Source: Streptomyces sp. 135
GTDB lineage: Bacteria; Actinomycetota; Actinomycetes; Streptomycetales; Streptomycetaceae
DNA length: 64,000 bases
Direction of reading: 5' to 3'
Assembly: GCF_020026305.1 (NCBI RefSeq)
Contig: NZ_CP075691.1
Span: 1,054,001 to 1,118,000, forward strand
Part shown: positions 25,411 through 32,612 of the stretch, piece after piece
How the letters are laid out: every line of letters starts with the position of its first letter
How positions within the stretch are numbered: position 1 is the stretch's first letter
Translations under genes and position numbers: made by a program
The notes under the pieces: model-generated
What the model was told of the DNA's origin: nothing
Databases searched by the model: none
What the model saw: only the letters and a program-made list of their open reading frames with translations

Positions 25411-26238
25411 TCAACCCAGGCTGAGCAGGACGACGGCCGCGGCCGCGCCCACCAGGCCGGTGGCCTGCGCCCGGGTGACCTTCTCGCCGAGGACCGCGAG
25501 GCCGAGGACCGTCGGGACCGCCGGGTAGAGGGAGGCGAGGACGACGGCGACGGCCAGCATCTGCTGCTGGGTGGCCCAGAAGTAGAGGATGAGGGCGAGG
25601 GCCGCTCCCCCGCCGATCAGCACCGCCGCGCCCCCCAGCCGGGCGGGCTGCCGGAACTCGGCGGCGCTTCGCACGGCGCTCGGCAGCAGCAGGAGCACCG
25701 CTGCCAGCCGCCCGGCGGCCACGGGCCACACCCCGCTCGCCGGATCCGCCTGGGCGAGCCCGATGTACTGCACCGCCACTCCCGCGCTGGCGATCAGCCC
25801 GTCCACCGGCAGCCGCCGGGCCGTGCTGCCGTCGCCGGGAGCGCCGCCGGCGGCGGAGACGAGCCAGAGCGCGGGCACGGTCACGCCGATGCCGAGCCAG
25901 GACAGCGGAGTCGGCCGGTCGCCGAGGAACAGCACGCCGCACAGCACGGACAGCGCCACCCCGGTCACGGCGCTCACCGGGATCACGACGCTCATGGCGC
26001 CACGGCTGAGGCCACGGTTGAGAAAGTGCATGGCGACGGCGCTGCCGACCCCGGAGAGCGCACCCCAGGCCACATCCGCGGAGCCGACCGACTCCGCGGG
26101 CACCAGCAGCGCGACCGCCAGCGCGAGGAGCAGGCCACCGGCCTGCCCGAGGAAGGTGACCACGGTGAAGTGGATCCGGCGGGAGAGCAGCCCGGCGGCG
26201 AAGTCGTCCGGAGCCGACCGCCGGCTGCGTGACCACAT
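25411..26238 (-). CDS. EamA/DMT-family transporter, apparently missing the first helix
   Basis: A 275-residue drug/metabolite transporter with two EamA repeats (about residues 1-130 and 145-275). Conserved features include DFAAGLLSRR, GVLFLGDRPTPLSWLGIGV, and in the second half LYPAVPTVLGLAVLGEKVTRAQATGLVG. Family members usually start with a full helix before DFAAGLLSRR, but here the protein begins MWSRSRRSAPDD, so nine rather than ten helices are present. The start codon abuts a long inverted repeat (26243-26278), suggesting the original 5' end was lost by local rearrangement. Whether it is functional is uncertain. Its own upstream promoter is not evident. Confidence 0.8.
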   Translation of the reverse strand: MWSRSRRSAPDDFAAGLLSRRIHFTVVTFLGQAGGLLLALAVALLVPAESVGSADVAWGALSGVGSAVAMHFLNRGLSRGAMSVVIPVSAVTGVALSVLCGVLFLGDRPTPLSWLGIGVTVPALWLVSAAGGAPGDGSTARRLPVDGLIASAGVAVQYIGLAQADPASGVWPVAAGRLAAVLLLLPSAVRSAAEFRQPARLGGAAVLIGGGAALALILYFWATQQQMLAVAVVLASLYPAVPTVLGLAVLGEKVTRAQATGLVGAAAAVVLLSLG

Positions 26239-26242
26239 GACT

Positions 26243-26278
26243 ACGTGACCACGTAGCTACGTGGCTACGTGGTCACGT
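26243..26278. repeat. 14-bp perfect inverted repeat (hairpin)
   Basis: ACGTGACCACGTAG and its exact complement flank an 8-base loop that itself repeats CTACGTGG. It lies between the stop of the geranylgeranyl reductase-like gene and the start of the EamA gene, both leftward. It could terminate the former or control the latter. There is no U-tract. Confidence 0.7.
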
Positions 26279-26288
26279 GTGTACGCGA

Positions 26289-27491
26289 CTAACGGTCTAT
26301 CGCACTGAGCGCGCGGCCCGCCAGCGGATGCGTCCGCACCAGTTCTCCGAGCGTCGTCGAACCGCGCGTGATCTTCGCGAAGGCGTTCCACGCGGGGCGG
26401 AAGCCCGTGATCGCCGCGTGGAACATGCCGGGACGGCGCTCGAAGACCTGGAGCATGCGGCGCCCCACGCTCATCTCGACACCGAGGCCCGCCTTGATCG
26501 CGAAGGCGTAGTTCAGTGCCTGGCGGCGGGCGTCCACCGCGTCGTGCGCCTCCGCGATCCGCACCGCCCACTCGCCCGCGAGCCGCCCGGAGCGCAGCGC
26601 GAACGAGATGCCCTCGCGGGTCCACGGCTCCAGGAGTCCCGCCGCGTCACCGCAGACCAGGACCCGGCCTCGCGAGAGCGGTGAGTCGTCGCTGCGGCAG
26701 CGCGTCAGATGTCCGGAGGAGATGCTGGGCTCGAAGCCGGCGAGGCCTAGCCGGGCGATGAAGTCCTCCAAGTACCGCTTGGTGGCGGCGCCTTCGCCGC
26801 GCGCGGAGATCACGCCGACGGTGAGGGTGTCGCCCTTGGGGAAGACCCAGCCGTAACTGCCCGGCATCGGGCCCCAGTCGATGAGGACCCGCCCCGCCCA
26901 GTCCTCCGCGACGGTCGCGGGCACCGGGATCTCCGCCTCCAGGCCGAGGTCGACCTGGTCGAGCTTGACCCCGACGTGCGCTCCTATCCGGCTCGCGCTG
27001 CCGTCGGCGCCGACCACGGCGCGGGTGAGGACGGTCTCGCCGCCCTGGAGCACGACGGCGACGGTCCGCCGGTCGGGCACCTCGGGGCCGTGCTGCTCCA
27101 CGCGCGCGACGGTGACGCCGGTGCGCAGCTCGGCGCCCGCCTTCTGCGCGTGCTCGACGAGCTGCTGGTCGAACTCCGCGCGGTTGATGAGCCCGAAGAG
27201 CATCTGCCGGGAGCGGCGGGTGCGGGTGAACTTCCCGTCCAGGGAGAACGTCACCGCGTGCACCCGGTCCCGCAACGGCAGCTCGAAGCCGGGCGGCAGG
27301 GAATCACGGGAGGGGCCGATGATGCCGCCGCCACACGTCTTGTAACGCGGCAGTTCGGCTTTCTCCAGGAGCAGCACGCTGCGTCCCGCGACGGCTGCCG
27401 CATAGGCCGCCGAGGCCCCCGCGGGGCCGGCTCCGACCACGACGACGTCCCACACGTGCCGGGCGTCGTCCGCTGAGTTCTCGCTGCTCAC
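26289..27491 (-). CDS. Geranylgeranyl reductase-family FAD-dependent oxidoreductase
   Basis: A 400-residue flavoprotein. The N-terminal Rossmann FAD site is DVVVVGAGPAGASAAYAAA; the GG-reductase/PHBH-like features follow, including KTCGGGIIGP, VVGADGSASRIG and the second FAD motif RVLVCGDAAGLLEPWTREGI. Members reduce prenyl double bonds (menaquinone or lipid precursors) or act in secondary metabolism; the substrate is not predictable here. The start is GTG 27491, with CAGGAG upstream. It is divergent from the dipeptidase gene. Full family length, all key glycines intact. Confidence 0.92.
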   Translation of the reverse strand: MSSENSADDARHVWDVVVVGAGPAGASAAYAAAVAGRSVLLLEKAELPRYKTCGGGIIGPSRDSLPPGFELPLRDRVHAVTFSLDGKFTRTRRSRQMLFGLINRAEFDQQLVEHAQKAGAELRTGVTVARVEQHGPEVPDRRTVAVVLQGGETVLTRAVVGADGSASRIGAHVGVKLDQVDLGLEAEIPVPATVAEDWAGRVLIDWGPMPGSYGWVFPKGDTLTVGVISARGEGAATKRYLEDFIARLGLAGFEPSISSGHLTRCRSDDSPLSRGRVLVCGDAAGLLEPWTREGISFALRSGRLAGEWAVRIAEAHDAVDARRQALNYAFAIKAGLGVEMSVGRRMLQVFERRPGMFHAAITGFRPAWNAFAKITRGSTTLGELVRTHPLAGRALSAIDR

Positions 27492-27626
27492 GTTGGTCTA
27501 CCGCTCCTGATCCCGCTGTTGGCCGCGCTTTCCCCAGGCATCCTACGGCGGAGCTCCCGGGGGCCCTCCTGTGGGAGGATCACATGCACCCGCACCTATA
27601 ACGTCGCACCCACGAGGAGCGTGCCC

Positions 27627-28982
27627 ATGTCGCCGCATCCGATCGCCGAGACCGTCGCCTCGCTCATGCCGAGGGCGAAGGCGGAGCTCACCGAACTGGT
27701 GGCCTTCAAGTCGGTGGCGGACTTCGCGCAGTTCCCGAAGAGCGAGAGCGAGGCCGCCGCGAACTGGGTGGCGAACGCGCTGCGCGCCGAGGGCTTCCAG
27801 GACGTCGCGCTGCTCGACACCCCGGACGGCACCCAGTCCGTGTACGGCTTCCTGCCGGGCCCCGAGGGCGCGCCGACCGTCCTGCTGTACGCGCACTACG
27901 ACGTGCAGCCGCCGCTCGACGAGGCCGCGTGGGCGACCCCGCCGTTCGAGCTGACCGAGCGCGACGGCCGCTGGTACGGCCGGGGCAGCGCCGACTGCAA
28001 GGGCGGCGTCATCATGCATCTGCTCGCGCTGCGCGCCCTGAAGGCGAACGGCGGCGTCCCGGTGAGCGTCAAGGTGATCGCGGAGGGCTCGGAGGAGCAG
28101 GGCACGGGCGGCCTCGAGCGGTACGCGGAGGACCACCCCGACCTGCTCACGGCCGACACGATCGTCATCGGTGACGCGGGCAACTTCCGGGTCGGCCTGC
28201 CGACGGTGACGTCGACGCTGCGCGGCATGACCCTCGTACGCGTCAGTGTCGACACCCTTGAGGGGAACCTGCACTCGGGGCAGTTCGGCGGCGCGGCCCC
28301 GGACGCGCTCGCGGCGCTGGTGCGCGTGCTCGACTCGCTGCGGGCCGAGGACGGCTCGACGAAGGTCGACGGGCTCACGGGCGACGCCGTCTGGGACGGG
28401 CTTCAGTACGAAGAGGACGCCTTCCGCAAGGACGCCAAGGTCCTCGACGGTGTTCAGCTGATCGGTAAGGGCACGGTCGCCGACCGGATCTGGGCGCGCC
28501 CCGCCGTCACCGTGCTCGGCATCGACTGCCCGCCGGTGGTCGGCGCGACGCCGTCCGTGCAGGCGAGCGCGCGGGCGCTGATCAGCCTGCGGGTGCCGCC
28601 GGGCGTGGACGCCGCCGAGGCGACGAAGCTGCTCCAGGCCCACCTGGAGGCGCACACGCCGTGGGGCGCGCGGGTGCACACGGAGCAGATCGGCCAGGGC
28701 CAGCCGTTCCGCGCGGACACCACGAGCCCTGCGTACGCGGCGATGGCCGAGGCGATGGGCGAGGCCTACCCCGGCCAGGAGATGCAGTACGCGGGCCAGG
28801 GCGGCTCGATCCCGCTCTGCAACACCCTCGCGGCGCTCTACCCGCGCGCGGAGATCCTGCTGATCGGTCTGAGCGAGCCCGAGGCGCAGATCCACGCCGT
28901 GAACGAGAGCGTGTCGCCCGAGGAACTGGAGCGCCTCTCGGTCGCCGAGGCGCTGTTCCTTCAGAAGTACGCCGCGCGCTGA
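27627..28982 (+). CDS. M20-family dipeptidase (zinc metallopeptidase)
   Basis: A 451-residue M20 peptidase of the CPG2/DapE-like dipeptidase group. Metal ligands and catalytic residues can be read in order: His and Asp of LLYAHYDVQPP, the Asp of GRGSADCKGG, catalytic Glu and ligand Glu of EGSEEQGTGG, the Asp of IVIGDAGN and the His of AQIHAVNES near the C-terminus. A lid/dimerisation domain lies between. ATG 27627 has GAGGAG seven bases upstream. It is cytoplasmic (no signal peptide) and probably cleaves dipeptides. The neighbouring genes give no operon link. Confidence 0.93.
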   Translation: MSPHPIAETVASLMPRAKAELTELVAFKSVADFAQFPKSESEAAANWVANALRAEGFQDVALLDTPDGTQSVYGFLPGPEGAPTVLLYAHYDVQPPLDEAAWATPPFELTERDGRWYGRGSADCKGGVIMHLLALRALKANGGVPVSVKVIAEGSEEQGTGGLERYAEDHPDLLTADTIVIGDAGNFRVGLPTVTSTLRGMTLVRVSVDTLEGNLHSGQFGGAAPDALAALVRVLDSLRAEDGSTKVDGLTGDAVWDGLQYEEDAFRKDAKVLDGVQLIGKGTVADRIWARPAVTVLGIDCPPVVGATPSVQASARALISLRVPPGVDAAEATKLLQAHLEAHTPWGARVHTEQIGQGQPFRADTTSPAYAAMAEAMGEAYPGQEMQYAGQGGSIPLCNTLAALYPRAEILLIGLSEPEAQIHAVNESVSPEELERLSVAEALFLQKYAAR

Positions 28983-28985
28983 CGG

Positions 28986-30119
28986 CTACCCCCCGGACGG
29001 TGTGCCGTCCAGGGGGACGCCCGCCTCCAGGTAGAGCGCCGCGCCGCGCTCGCGTGCGCGCAGCGCCCAGCGGAGCCGTTCGTAGCGCACCGAGGGCAGC
29101 AGGCCGGCGGCTTCCTGTTCGGTGACGAAGCGCCAGTCGCGCAGTTCGGGGCCGGGCAGCAGCATCCGCTCGGCCTCGGCGCCGTCGAGCCGCCCGCCGT
29201 CGAAGAGGAACCGCATCCCTCCGTAGCCGGGCGGTTTCGGCGGCTCCCAGTCGGCGACCAGCAGGCGGAGTTCGTCGGAGAGCTGGATGCCGGTCTCCTC
29301 GGCGACCTCGCGTACGCCCGCGCGAGCGGGGGCCTCGCCGGGTTCGACGACGCCGCCGGGGAACTCCCAGCCGGCCTTGTAGGTGGGGTCGACGAGCAGT
29401 ACCCGGTCCTGTTCGTCGAAGAGCAGCACCCCCGCGGCGAGGGTCTCCGCGGTGGGCTCCGGTGTCTGCACGATGTCGCAGGCCGGGGCGGATCCGGTGC
29501 GCACGGCGTCGGCGAGGAGCACAGCGGTCTCGCGGGGGCTCAGGGCGCTGGTGTCGACGCGGTGGGCGTCGGCGCCGAGCCAGCCGGCCAGGGCCGCGCG
29601 GTAGGGCTCGATGTGGTCGAACGACCACCGGCGTACGCGCCGGTCGCCGTCGCGCGGGTCACCGGCGCGCAAATCGCCCTCGGGCAGGTCGCCGCCTGGC
29701 AGATCGGCGTCCGGCAGATCGGCGTCCGGCAGGTCCGGCGGCATCTCGCGGCCGGATATTCGCTCCCGCAGGATCGTTTCGTCGGGAGTGAGCACGATGT
29801 GCCGCACGGGGATCCTGCGCGCGGCGAGGCCGCCGAAGATCTCGTCGCGGTACTCCTGACGCAGCAGTGTCATCGGCACCACGAGAACGCCGCCGACCTC
29901 GGCGAGCAGCGCGGCCGCCGTGTCGACGACGAGGCGGCGCCAGATCGGCAGGTCCTGGTAGTCGCTGACCTCGGCGAGACGCTTGGGCGGCAGCAGGTGG
30001 GGCAGCGCGCCGCCGATGACCTCGGGGTCGAAGAACGTGCTGTTCGGGATCAGCTCGATCAGTTCCCGTGCGGCGCTGGTCTTGCCCGCACCGAACGCGC
30101 CGTTGATCCAGACGATCAC
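28986..30119 (-). CDS. P-loop kinase-NUDIX hydrolase fusion protein
   Basis: A 377-residue two-domain protein. Residues 1-190: an AAA-type small kinase with Walker A WINGAFGAGKTSAA and an LTPDETILRERI segment. Residues 245-377: a NUDIX hydrolase with the box GGVVEPGEAPARAGVREVAEETGI (GX5EX7REUXEEXGU satisfied). Between them sits a linker of pentapeptide-like units (DLPDA, DLPDA, DLPGG, DLPEG, DLRAG), encoded by 15-bp tandem DNA repeats. The start is GTG 30119 with GAGGGGG upstream; the open frame extends to 30218 without homology. The fusion suggests a kinase acting on a nucleotide-like ligand whose by-product the NUDIX domain clears; this is inference. Confidence 0.85.
   Translation of the reverse strand: MIVWINGAFGAGKTSAARELIELIPNSTFFDPEVIGGALPHLLPPKRLAEVSDYQDLPIWRRLVVDTAAALLAEVGGVLVVPMTLLRQEYRDEIFGGLAARRIPVRHIVLTPDETILRERISGREMPPDLPDADLPDADLPGGDLPEGDLRAGDPRDGDRRVRRWSFDHIEPYRAALAGWLGADAHRVDTSALSPRETAVLLADAVRTGSAPACDIVQTPEPTAETLAAGVLLFDEQDRVLLVDPTYKAGWEFPGGVVEPGEAPARAGVREVAEETGIQLSDELRLLVADWEPPKPPGYGGMRFLFDGGRLDGAEAERMLLPGPELRDWRFVTEQEAAGLLPSVRYERLRWALRARERGAALYLEAGVPLDGTPSGG
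29683..29736. repeat. 15-bp tandem repeats inside the kinase-NUDIX gene
   Basis: Three full units of GGCAGATCGGCGTCC (the first diverged) plus a partial one. They encode the repeated DLP-type pentapeptide linker in frame. Fifteen-bp periodicity keeps the frame, so copy number may vary between strains. Confidence 0.75.
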
Positions 30120-30409
30120 GGTTTCCCCCTCTTCCGTCGGCCCCCTGTGGCTTGCCCGCAACACCCTGCCATGGAAACCAGGCGCTGATGGATGAGCGGT
30201 TTGCGCCACATACACCATGTCAAGCGGCCCGCTTTGTTTTCACCTGATTGCATGGCGCTGCTTTTTATGAATCGTTCCCGCACCCCGGAGCGGCCTCGCC
30301 CCGGCTAGCGTGGCCCGCCAGGAGCCCCAGCCCCCGGCGCCCTGAGAGCACTGGCATGCCCGGTGCGTCGTCCCCTCAGGGGGAGTCGGCGCCGGCGCTG
30401 GGGGGATTG

Positions 30410-30787
30410 ATGCGGCAGAACGAATTGAGCGAGAACACGCACAAGGGCTTCGTCCATTCGCCGCGCGTGTACGGGCTCGAACGCGCCATCGTGATCGAGC
30501 TGTGCGGCGAGATCGACCTGGTGGCCTATCAGCGGCTGGCCCCACTGGTCGACGCCGTGGCCGCGGGCCCGGAGCCGATCGTGGTCGTCGATCTGAGCGA
30601 GGTCGAGTTCTTTGACTGCTCCGGCATCTCCTTGCTGATGCGCGCCCACCGCAAGGTGAGCGACAGAGGCGGCCTGCTGCGCGTCGTCTGCGCCGAGCCG
30701 CTGACCCTGCGCATGCTGCGCCTGACACACCTCAGCGCGCATCTGTCCCCCGCCCCGACTGTGGGGGCGGCGCTGCTCACGTCGTAG
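30410..30787 (+). CDS. STAS-domain anti-sigma factor antagonist
   Basis: A 125-residue SpoIIAA-like protein. Its STAS core is AIVIELCGEIDLVAYQRLAPLVDAV followed by VVVDLSEVEFFDCSGISLLMRAH. The phosphorylatable serine of the usual D-S-S-G motif is retained (DCSG; the first serine is Cys). Such proteins release sigma factors when unphosphorylated and are inactivated by RsbW-like kinases. ATG 30410 follows GGGGGG by a short spacer; the open frame extends to 30248. No cognate kinase is adjacent. Candidates in the window are at 5390 and 53820. Confidence 0.87.
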   Translation: MRQNELSENTHKGFVHSPRVYGLERAIVIELCGEIDLVAYQRLAPLVDAVAAGPEPIVVVDLSEVEFFDCSGISLLMRAHRKVSDRGGLLRVVCAEPLTLRMLRLTHLSAHLSPAPTVGAALLTS

Positions 30788-30874
30788 TCACGCAGCGCGA
30801 CGCTTGAGCGAGCGTGCCGTGCCTCCCCGACTTACGTTGGCCGGGTAAGCCCCCGACCAGACGCAGGAGTAGCC

Positions 30875-31066
30875 ATGGGTGACAAAGGCGGCATGGACAA
30901 GCTGAAGGGCAAGGCCAAGGAGATGACCGGCAAGGCCACCGGTGACAAGCGCCGCGAGGCCGAGGGCAGGACGGACCGGACCAAGGGCGAGGCCAAGGAC
31001 GCCATGGGGTCCGCCCGCGACAAGGCCCAGGGCATGAAGGACTCGCTGAAGCGGGACGATTCCTGA
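30875..31066 (+). CDS. CsbD-family stress protein
   Basis: A 63-residue hydrophilic protein, almost entirely Lys/Asp/Glu/Gly/Ala, with the CsbD pattern DKLKGKAKEMTGKATGD and KGEAKDAMGSARDKAQG. ATG 30875 follows CAGGAG. CsbD proteins are induced by general stress sigma factors in Gram-positive bacteria, but their role is unclear. A GGGTAA hexamer at 30843-30848 resembles the -10 box of SigB-type promoters; a convincing -35 partner was not found. A strong bidirectional terminator follows at 31101-31131. Confidence 0.9.
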   Translation: MGDKGGMDKLKGKAKEMTGKATGDKRREAEGRTDRTKGEAKDAMGSARDKAQGMKDSLKRDDS

Positions 31067-31100
31067 CGGTTCCCGAGGACTCGGTCCGGCCTCGCGGTGT

Positions 31101-31131
31101 GCCGCGCCCCCGCCCCGAGCGGGGGCGCGGC
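31101..31131. terminator. Bidirectional terminator-like hairpin
   Basis: A perfect 13-bp stem (GCCGCGCCCCCGC and its complement) with a CCCGA loop lies between the convergent csbD and lipoprotein genes. There is no U-tract, as is usual in Streptomyces. Confidence 0.75.
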
Positions 31132-31158
31132 CGCGGGCGGCGGCGCCCACCCGCCGGG

Positions 31159-31782
31159 CTACTTCAGCTTCCACTCCCCCGACTGATCGGCCATGCCGGA
31201 GTCCATCGTGAACTGCGCCGTCGTGGCCGTGACTCCCTTCGGGACCTCGACGACGACCCAGCCGAGAGCCTTCGCGCCCGGCTTGAGGCGCACGCCGGAG
31301 GACAAGGACGGACCGGCGGTGATGTCGGCGAACGTCGTCTGGAACTGCTGGCCGTCGGCGTCGGTGACCTGGATGCCGTTCTGCGGGCTGTCGGCGTACG
31401 CCTTGGTGCCGGTGTTGACGAGCCGGAACTGCAGCCCCAGCCAGCGCTTGCCCTTCTCCGGGACGCTGTACTCGTCGCCCGACTTGGCGTTGTCGGCGAC
31501 CTTGACCAGCGTGACGTCGAGCCCGCTGCCCTCCTCCAGGCCGGTCACGGCGACGGTGTCACCGATCCCGGCATCCTGATCCGCCTTGGCCTTTGCCTTG
31601 GCCTTCGCCTTGGCGGCCGGCTTGCCCTCGGAGGACGTGTCGTCGCTCTTGGCCCCGTCGGCAGAGGCGGCCGCCTTTGGCTTGGTGTTGACGTCCTTGT
31701 CCGTGGAGCCGCAGGCGGTGGTGACAGTGAGCGCGCCGACCACGAGGACGGTGGCGGCGATGCTTGTGGCGCGGATGCGCAT
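31159..31782 (-). CDS. DUF4352-like lipoprotein
   Basis: A 207-residue exported lipoprotein. The signal peptide MRIRATSIAATVLVVGALTV ends in the lipobox VTTAC, giving a predicted lipidated Cys. A low-complexity linker with repeated AKAKAKAKA follows. The rest is a beta-sandwich of the telethonin/DUF4352 type (about residues 85-207: WLGLQFRLVNTGTKAY, VTDADGQQFQTTF, LKPGAKALGWVVVEVPKG). ATG 31782 follows GGGGGGACC closely; the open frame extends to 31899 without homology. It is expected on the outer face of the membrane. Binding partner unknown. Confidence 0.85.
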   Translation of the reverse strand: MRIRATSIAATVLVVGALTVTTACGSTDKDVNTKPKAAASADGAKSDDTSSEGKPAAKAKAKAKAKADQDAGIGDTVAVTGLEEGSGLDVTLVKVADNAKSGDEYSVPEKGKRWLGLQFRLVNTGTKAYADSPQNGIQVTDADGQQFQTTFADITAGPSLSSGVRLKPGAKALGWVVVEVPKGVTATTAQFTMDSGMADQSGEWKLK

Positions 31783-31952
31783 GGTCCCCCCAGGGATGAA
31801 TGAGTTCACGTGAAGGACACGTGAACTCCGTGCAGGGTTGTACAGGACATGCGTTCGATCCGTGTATCCGTAAGTCCACCCGCGCCGCCTCTTTCGCACA
31901 TACGATCACCTCCGGCCTCCAGGGGGAGGCCGTTGCCATGAAGGAGGGGACC

Positions 31953-32327
31953 ATGTCCGGAGTTTCCAGACGTACTCTGCTGGGTTACTCGGGTTCGGCC
32001 GCGGCCGGCGCCGTCGTCGCGTCGTCGGGTTCGGCGCAGGCCGCCGAGAGCCAGGCCGCCGGCGCTCAGGCCGCCGCGGCCCGGACGGCGGACACGGAGC
32101 AGGCTTCCGCGGTCGAGTGGCCTCCCGGGGGCGAGTTCACGGGATACAGCAGCCTCGCCGCCGAGGACGCCTCGATGACGGTGAGGTTCAGCCTGGAGAT
32201 CGAGAACGCGCCGTCCGGCCAGAACGTCACGCCGCTGGACCTCGCCGACGCGATCAACAAGATGCTGGATGCGCGCGGTTGGCCCCGGATCCAGTTCCAC
32301 GGCATGGTGAGAACCCCGCTGAACTGA
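31953..32327 (+). CDS. Tat-exported small protein of unknown function
   Basis: A 124-residue protein with a twin-arginine signal (SRRTLLGYSGSAAAGAVVAS) and likely cleavage after AQA. The mature part of about 90 residues contains an Ala/Gln-rich spacer and a conserved-looking core (EFTGYSSLAAEDASMTVRF, TPLDLADAINKML). ATG 31953 is preceded by AAGGAGGGG at ideal spacing; ATG 31938 is a possible earlier start. Tat export implies folding before secretion, possibly with a cofactor, but no cofactor motif is visible. A terminator hairpin follows at 32379-32417. Confidence 0.75.
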   Translation: MSGVSRRTLLGYSGSAAAGAVVASSGSAQAAESQAAGAQAAAARTADTEQASAVEWPPGGEFTGYSSLAAEDASMTVRFSLEIENAPSGQNVTPLDLADAINKMLDARGWPRIQFHGMVRTPLN

Positions 32328-32378
32328 AGCTGAACTGAAGACGCACTGAAGACGCCCTGCCTGAATAGCCGGCCTGTC

Positions 32379-32417
32379 CGCGATGCCCCCGCCCTGTACG
32401 CAGGCGGGGGCATCGCG
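32379..32417. terminator. Terminator hairpin
   Basis: A perfect 15-bp stem (CGCGATGCCCCCGCC and its complement) with a 9-base loop lies 51 bp after the Tat-exported gene. It separates that gene from the alpha-galactosidase promoter region. Confidence 0.75.
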
Positions 32418-32612
32418 CTGCCCGCCGCGACCGGCAAGGGGGTAGTACGTCATGTCCGCGCACGCCAAGATGTGGCATGGACACGCACGTCCGTGCGGGG
32501 GCACCGCCTCCCTGCACTACGCGCACTTCCGCGTGACGCTCAGCGCTTCGTGACACACAAGGCCTCAAGACACGCAAGGCTTCATCTTCCGCGAGTACGG
32601 AGGAACGTAACG

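Noticed and set aside
26243..26278. Insertion-sequence terminal repeat
   Set aside because: The two arms are eight bases apart with nothing between them, so it is a hairpin, not the ends of an element.
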